A stretch of 64,000 nt of DNA from Archangium sp. (lineage in GTDB: Bacteria; Myxococcota; Myxococcia; Myxococcales; Myxococcaceae): assembly GCA_022843845.1 (NCBI GenBank), contig JALHMW010000003.1:1-64000 (forward strand). The letters run 5' to 3'. Of the stretch, positions 60,247 through 64,000 are shown piece by piece. The notes below the pieces were generated by a model. That model did no database searches. It was not told where the DNA came from and was given only the letters and a program-made list of their open reading frames with translations. The position numbers were made by a program, and so were the translations under genes. Numbering within the stretch: position 1 is the stretch's first letter; each line of letters begins with the position of its first letter.

Positions 60247-61371
60247 ATGCCGCCCCCGAAAAAGCCGCTGAAGAAGTCCCAACTTCCCAACGAGGCTGAC
60301 GAAGGCACCCGGCTCCATCGCAGCCGCGGCGCGCTGCTCGGGCTGGCGGTCGGCGAAGCGCTGGGCATTCCGAACGAGTTCCGGCGGTGCAACGCGCCCG
60401 ACTTCCCCAACTTCGCCGAGTACCCGGTGATGGAGCCGATGGGCGGCGGCCGCTTCGAGCTCAAGCGCGGGCAGACGACGTGGGGCACCCAGATGGCGGT
60501 CGCGCTCTCGACGGTGCTTCGCACGCGGCGCACGTACGAGCTGAAAGAGACCTCCAAGGCCTACCTGCAGTGGGTGCCCTCGGCCTTCGACGTGCCCGAG
60601 ACCTTCAAGCCCACCGCGCTGCAGATCGCCGACGGCCGCATGCTCGACAGCATCGGCCTGCGTGTGTGGCTCGAGAGCGGACAGGTGCCGAAAGACAACC
60701 TGGCGCTCGCGCGCACGGCCGTGCTCGGGGTGTTCTTCCAGAAACCGAAGCACCGCGACGCCCGGCTTCGCGCCACCATCGACGACACTGCGCTGACGAA
60801 CTTCGCGCCGCTCTGTCAGATCGCCTCGGTCACGCTCAACGGCATCATCTCGGCCGCGATCATGGCGAAGGAGGAGCGCATCACGCCGAAGGAGATCATC
60901 AAGGTCGCCGAGGCCGAGCTCTCGTACGCCGCCGCGACGCTCGGGCGGGAGCAGTCGGACTGGGTGCAGAAGATCAAGGACGCGGCCGACATGCTCCGAG
61001 AGGATCTCAAGATCGCGCAGGACCCCGATCCCCAGCTGTACGGGCCCGAGCTGTCGCTGTTCCAAAACCCGACGCAGGCGCGAATCACCTTCCGGCTCGC
61101 GCTCTGGGAGCTCTTCCACGCGCCGTCGTTCGAGGTCGGCGTGAAGGACGCGGCCAATCGGGGCGGTGATGCTGACACCAACGCGGCGGTCACGGGTGCG
61201 CTCCTCGGCGCCGTGTACGGAGAGCGATCGATTCCAACCGAGTGGGCCGAGCGCGTGCTCGAAGCGCTGGGGCCGGTGAACGAGTCGACGTTGTGGACGG
61301 TCTACCACCCACGCTTCCTGCTCAACCTCGCCGGGTGCTCGCCCGACGACGCGCCGTCTCAGGACGAGTGA
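60247..61371 (+). CDS. DraG-like (ADP-ribosylglycohydrolase-fold) protein with altered active site
   Basis: A 374-residue protein from ATG 60247. The fold motifs are GALLGLAVGEALGIPNEF at the start (usually GDALG) and NRGGDADTNAAVTGALLGA near the end, which keeps the DxDT metal ligands. The middle motif that normally reads TDDT is TTWGTQM (77-83), so the Asp pair binding the first metal is lost. The protein may be inactive, or bind ADP-ribose without hydrolysing it. An uncharacterised subfamily is likely. Confidence 0.72.
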   Translation: MPPPKKPLKKSQLPNEADEGTRLHRSRGALLGLAVGEALGIPNEFRRCNAPDFPNFAEYPVMEPMGGGRFELKRGQTTWGTQMAVALSTVLRTRRTYELKETSKAYLQWVPSAFDVPETFKPTALQIADGRMLDSIGLRVWLESGQVPKDNLALARTAVLGVFFQKPKHRDARLRATIDDTALTNFAPLCQIASVTLNGIISAAIMAKEERITPKEIIKVAEAELSYAAATLGREQSDWVQKIKDAADMLREDLKIAQDPDPQLYGPELSLFQNPTQARITFRLALWELFHAPSFEVGVKDAANRGGDADTNAAVTGALLGAVYGERSIPTEWAERVLEALGPVNESTLWTVYHPRFLLNLAGCSPDDAPSQDE

Positions 61372-61380
61372 CGGCCAGGC

Positions 61381-61806
61381 TCAGCGGACGACGAGCACCG
61401 GCTTCGCGCAGATGTGCATGAGGCGATCGGTCGTACTGCCCAGCAGGACACGAGAGAGCGCGTTGTGCCCCTTCGCGCCGATCACCACGCCCCAGACCCG
61501 CTCGGCCTGCGCGAGATCGGCGAGCGACTCGGCGGGCGCTCCGTGCATGGTGATCAGATCGCACTGCGCGCCACCGGCGACGACGATCGCCTTCCCCTTC
61601 TCGAGGGCCTCCTTCGCCATCGCGCTATTCGCCTCTTCGAGCTTCTTGATCGTCTCGGCGTAGGTCGACGGCGGGAGCAACACAGGCGGGATCACGTAGA
61701 CGAGCTCGAGCTGTGCACCGACGCCACGAGCGAGCTCCAGCGCGGTCTTGACGCCTTTGAGCGAGGGTTCAGAACCATCGACGGCAACGAGAAGGGTCTT
61801 CATCAC
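61381..61806 (-). CDS. Universal stress protein
   Basis: A 141-residue UspA-type protein. It opens MMKTLLVAVDGSEPS and carries the ATP-binding pattern GAKGHNALSRVLLGSTTDRL near the C-terminus (GxxGxx(9)GS(S/T)). It is the last gene of a coupled set with the MOSC gene and the second USP. These proteins are induced in stasis or stress and bind ATP in this subgroup. ATG at 61806 or 61803. Confidence 0.88.
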   Translation of the reverse strand: MMKTLLVAVDGSEPSLKGVKTALELARGVGAQLELVYVIPPVLLPPSTYAETIKKLEEANSAMAKEALEKGKAIVVAGGAQCDLITMHGAPAESLADLAQAERVWGVVIGAKGHNALSRVLLGSTTDRLMHICAKPVLVVR

Positions 61807-61824
61807 GGCCTCCTGAAAAACACC

Positions 61825-62364
61825 CTACTCCCGGCCTGTGGTTTCGACGCGCACCAATTCGCCGGGCCTCAACGTTCCACCAGTCTCGACCCACGCCACG
61901 ACGCCCCGGCGCCCCCAGGCCGCCTTGACGAACGACGACTGAACCGCGACGCCGGTCGCCGCGGCGATCACCTTCGCGACCTTTCGACAGGGCTCGTTCT
62001 CGCCTTCGAGCACCAGCCTCACGCCGCCTTCGAACACGAGCCGATGGCCTGACGGCAACGTGGTCAGCGCAGGAATTCCTTCGAGCTCGAGGTTCGCCGC
62101 CAGCCACGTGAAGTCGAGCGATGGCAGCGAGAGGGCGTGGGCCACCTGCGCCGACTCCTCTCGTGACACGAGCGACACCTGGCGCGTGTTGGGGAGCACC
62201 GTTCCGCGAGCCACGCCCTTCTGCCGCGGCCCCGCGATCAACGCCGGGCCGGCGTGTCGATCACCGACGATGCCGTGCGAGGTCAGCACCAGCACCAGGG
62301 CTGGCTGTGAAGCGACGACGCGCCCCGGAGCGCAGATCGCCAGCCGCACGACCCTTCCGTTCAT
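61825..62364 (-). CDS. MOSC-domain protein
   Basis: A 179-residue MOSC protein from ATG 62364, which overlaps the upstream USP stop as ATGA. Conserved features are VSLVSREESAQVAHAL and the family Cys segment EGENEPCRKVAKV. MOSC domains (found in MoCo sulfurases and YiiM) handle sulfur or metal transfer to molybdenum cofactor-related targets or detoxify N-hydroxylated bases. Its placement between two USPs in one transcript is unusual. Confidence 0.83.
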   Translation of the reverse strand: MNGRVVRLAICAPGRVVASQPALVLVLTSHGIVGDRHAGPALIAGPRQKGVARGTVLPNTRQVSLVSREESAQVAHALSLPSLDFTWLAANLELEGIPALTTLPSGHRLVFEGGVRLVLEGENEPCRKVAKVIAAATGVAVQSSFVKAAWGRRGVVAWVETGGTLRPGELVRVETTGRE

Positions 62365-62783
62365 CGAATGACCAGCACCGGCTTCAGGCACGTGTGGATC
62401 AGCCGATCGGCGACGCTGCCGACCAGCACCCGCGTCACCGCGCCTTTGCCCGTGCTGCCGACGACCACCAGATCGAAGTCCTCGGTCTGAGCGAGCTGGC
62501 TCAGGGTCTCGGCGATCGGCCCCAGCAGCACCTGGGTCGAGACGTCGAGCGTCGAGCGCTCCAGGGCAGCGAGGGTCTCGGACAGCACCCGCTCGGCCCG
62601 CTGGAGCTCCGCACGGTTGATCTCATCCATCGGCGCCCACGGCGCGTCGCCCGGGAGGATGATCGGCGGCACCACGGTCACGAGGGTGACTTGCGCGCCC
62701 AGCGGCTCGGCCAGCTCGAACGCCGCCTTCACGCCCTTCAACGAGGCATCGGAGCCATCGACCGCGACGAGGATCTTCTTCAT
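62361..62783 (-). CDS. Universal stress protein
   Basis: A 140-residue UspA-type protein starting at ATG 62783, with GGAG upstream; nine more residues are possible from 62810. The opening MKKILVAVDGSDASLKG and the ATP-binding segment GSTGKGAVTRVLVGSVADRL are clear. Like its neighbour it has the hydrophobic strand LVTVVPPIILPG. It starts a three-gene coupled run (USP, MOSC, USP) and is divergent from the methyltransferase gene. Confidence 0.87.
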   Translation of the reverse strand: MKKILVAVDGSDASLKGVKAAFELAEPLGAQVTLVTVVPPIILPGDAPWAPMDEINRAELQRAERVLSETLAALERSTLDVSTQVLLGPIAETLSQLAQTEDFDLVVVGSTGKGAVTRVLVGSVADRLIHTCLKPVLVIR

Positions 62784-62830
62784 GGCGCACTCCTTCAAGT
62801 GACGGTGCACCTGTTCTACAGCGTTCCTTC

Positions 62831-63433
62831 ATGAGCATCGACCGCTTGAGTGCAGACGCGTGGAACGAGCGCTACCTCACGAAGGACATGGGGTGGGACA
62901 AGGGACAGTGCGCGCCCCCGCTCGCCCGAATGCTGGCCGCGCACCTGGTGCCGACCGGAGCGCACGTCGCGATCGTCGGCGCAGGCCGTGGCTTCGAAGC
63001 GCTCGAAGCGGTGCGCCAGGGCTACCGCGTGACGGCCATCGACTTCGCGCCCGAGGCGATCCGCGCGATGCACGAGGGCATGACGGCGACGGGGCTCTCC
63101 TTCGAGGCGCTCCAGGCCGACGTCTTCACGCTGCACCAGTCGCACCCGAAGGCGTTCGACGCGGTGGTGGAGCACACCTGCTACTGCGCGATCGATCCCT
63201 CGACTCGCGACGAATACGTGACGGCGATCGCAGGCGCCCTGAAGCCCGGCGGCGCGCTGCTCGGCCTCTTCTACAACCACGGGCGTCCGGGTGGCCCGCC
63301 GTTCGACACGACCGAGGCCGACGTGCGCGCGCGCTTCTCGAGCTTCGACTTCGAGCGCTTCGTGCGGGCGCCCGACAGCTTCCCCGGCCGGTCAGGTGAG
63401 GAGTGGGAAGCGGTGCTCCGCCTGCGGGAATGA
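62831..63433 (+). CDS. SAM-dependent methyltransferase, TPMT-like
   Basis: A 200-residue cytoplasmic methyltransferase with the thiopurine-methyltransferase pattern: AWNERYLTKDMGWDKGQC, VAIVGAGRGFEALEAVRQGY (the SAM-binding loop), and VVEHTCYCAIDP. TPMT-like bacterial enzymes methylate thiols, tellurite or other chalcogens. The substrate is not evident. ATG 62831. Confidence 0.85.
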   Translation: MSIDRLSADAWNERYLTKDMGWDKGQCAPPLARMLAAHLVPTGAHVAIVGAGRGFEALEAVRQGYRVTAIDFAPEAIRAMHEGMTATGLSFEALQADVFTLHQSHPKAFDAVVEHTCYCAIDPSTRDEYVTAIAGALKPGGALLGLFYNHGRPGGPPFDTTEADVRARFSSFDFERFVRAPDSFPGRSGEEWEAVLRLRE

Positions 63434-63466
63434 CAGGGCCGTTGAGACGTGCGAGACGGCGCCGTC

Positions 63467-64000
63467 ATGGCGTCCTTTTCGATCATCAGTGTCTCCAAGG
63501 GGTACGGCCCCAAGAAGCTCTTCGACGACGTGAACGTCGCGTTCTCGGCGGGCAAGCGGTACGGGCTCACGGGCCCGAACGGCGCAGGCAAGACGACGTT
63601 CATGAAGATCCTCGCGGGTGACGAGGAGCAGGACACCGGCGACATCCACCGCCCGAAGAAGCTCGGCATCCTGCGGCAGGACCACTTCCGCTACGAAGAG
63701 ACGCGCGTGCTCGACGTGGTGATGATGGGCAACAAGCCGCTGTGGGCGGCGATGCAAGAGAAGAACACGCTGCTCGAGAAGGCCGAGCTCACGGATGACG
63801 ACGGCATTCGGCTCGCTGAGCTCGAGGGCGTCGTGGCGGAGGAAGACGGCTACGTCGCCGAGTCCGACGCGGGCGCGCTCCTCGAGGGCCTCGGCATCGA
63901 GCAGCAGTTCCACGAGCAGCCGCTCAAGGGGCTCACGGGTGGCTACAAGCTTCGCGTGCTCCTCGCGCAGGCGCTCTTCGGCAAGCCCGAGGGCCTGTTG
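63467..64000 (+). CDS. ABC-F ATPase, C-terminus beyond the right edge
   Basis: The frame opens at ATG 63467 and continues to the window end, giving 178 codons of a longer gene. The Walker A motif is GPNGAGKTT (36-44), and LTGGYKLRVLLAQALF contains the signature-like and downstream helix. There are no membrane segments, so this is an ABC-F (EttA/YbiT-like) ribosome-associated ATPase. The first half matches YbiT-type proteins best (SIISVSKGYGPKKLFDD). It starts 33 bp after the methyltransferase gene. Confidence 0.87.
   Translation, partial: MASFSIISVSKGYGPKKLFDDVNVAFSAGKRYGLTGPNGAGKTTFMKILAGDEEQDTGDIHRPKKLGILRQDHFRYEETRVLDVVMMGNKPLWAAMQEKNTLLEKAELTDDDGIRLAELEGVVAEEDGYVAESDAGALLEGLGIEQQFHEQPLKGLTGGYKLRVLLAQALFGKPEGLL

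Overview
This 64 kb window is a piece of a GC-rich bacterial chromosome, almost certainly from the Myxococcota (myxobacteria or a close relative). The evidence is the very high third-position GC, surface lipoproteins with GGxAGG and repeated DAG spacers behind a lipobox, a secreted metalloprotease ending in a MYXO-CTERM-like tail (Cys motif, hydrophobic stretch, Arg cluster), an rpsU-yqeY-dnaG-rpoD cluster with a large RpoD bearing an acidic N-terminus, and an LptD-type outer-membrane protein. No phage, integrase, transposon or CRISPR array was seen. It reads as core chromosome with a rich cell-envelope repertoire.

Layout. 1-9.4 kb: a repeat-rich lipoprotein cut by the left edge, a lipoprotein plus M23 peptidase pair, a TetR/enoyl-CoA hydratase operon with a near-perfect operator-like palindrome, a Big-1-like lipoprotein and LptD. 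9.5-15.5 kb: a protein with two AMIN domains joined by a roughly 370-residue charged helix, an alpha/beta hydrolase, and a TonB receptor/HmuY-like heme-uptake pair. 15.6-21.7 kb: a tightly coupled run of a secreted unknown, two tandem matrixin proteases, a pseudouridine synthase and a CxxC protein, then a 901-residue Gly-repeat lipoprotein. 21.8-30.7 kb: gltX, a CPBP membrane protease, tRNA-Gln with its own terminator, a periplasmic disulfide module (VKOR-thioredoxin fusion, six-Cys OmpA-like protein, TlpA-like lipoprotein), an AI-2E-family permease, an EEP phosphohydrolase, a roadblock protein and a radical SAM protein. 30.8-37.4 kb: a Cys-rich lipoprotein, an SRPBCC-like protein, two TetR regulators, a diiron ferritin-like protein and an M13 metallopeptidase.

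37.4-48.9 kb: smc, a 49-codon small gene, an HtrA protease, a large lipoprotein followed by a probably frameshifted membrane ORF, a YkgJ-TPR protein and an AmiC-like amidase. 49-51.2 kb: small proteins of unknown function and a free-methionine sulfoxide reductase. 51.3-56.3 kb: the macromolecular-synthesis cluster rpsU-yqeY-dnaG-rpoD, with a possible alternative-hairpin leader at rpsU and terminator hairpins after rpsU and rpoD. 56.4-64 kb: enolase-surE, a metallophosphatase, a lone GspG-type pseudopilin, a DraG-like protein with altered metal residues, two universal stress proteins flanking a MOSC protein, a TPMT-like methyltransferase and an ABC-F ATPase cut by the right edge.

Many adjacent genes overlap by ATGA or GTGA, so translational coupling is common. 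The most interesting material is the disulfide module, the matrixin operon, the two-operator TetR/ferritin-like unit, the palindrome at the TetR/enoyl-CoA hydratase operon, the rpsU leader and the double-AMIN helix protein. All functions are read from motifs; no database search was possible.
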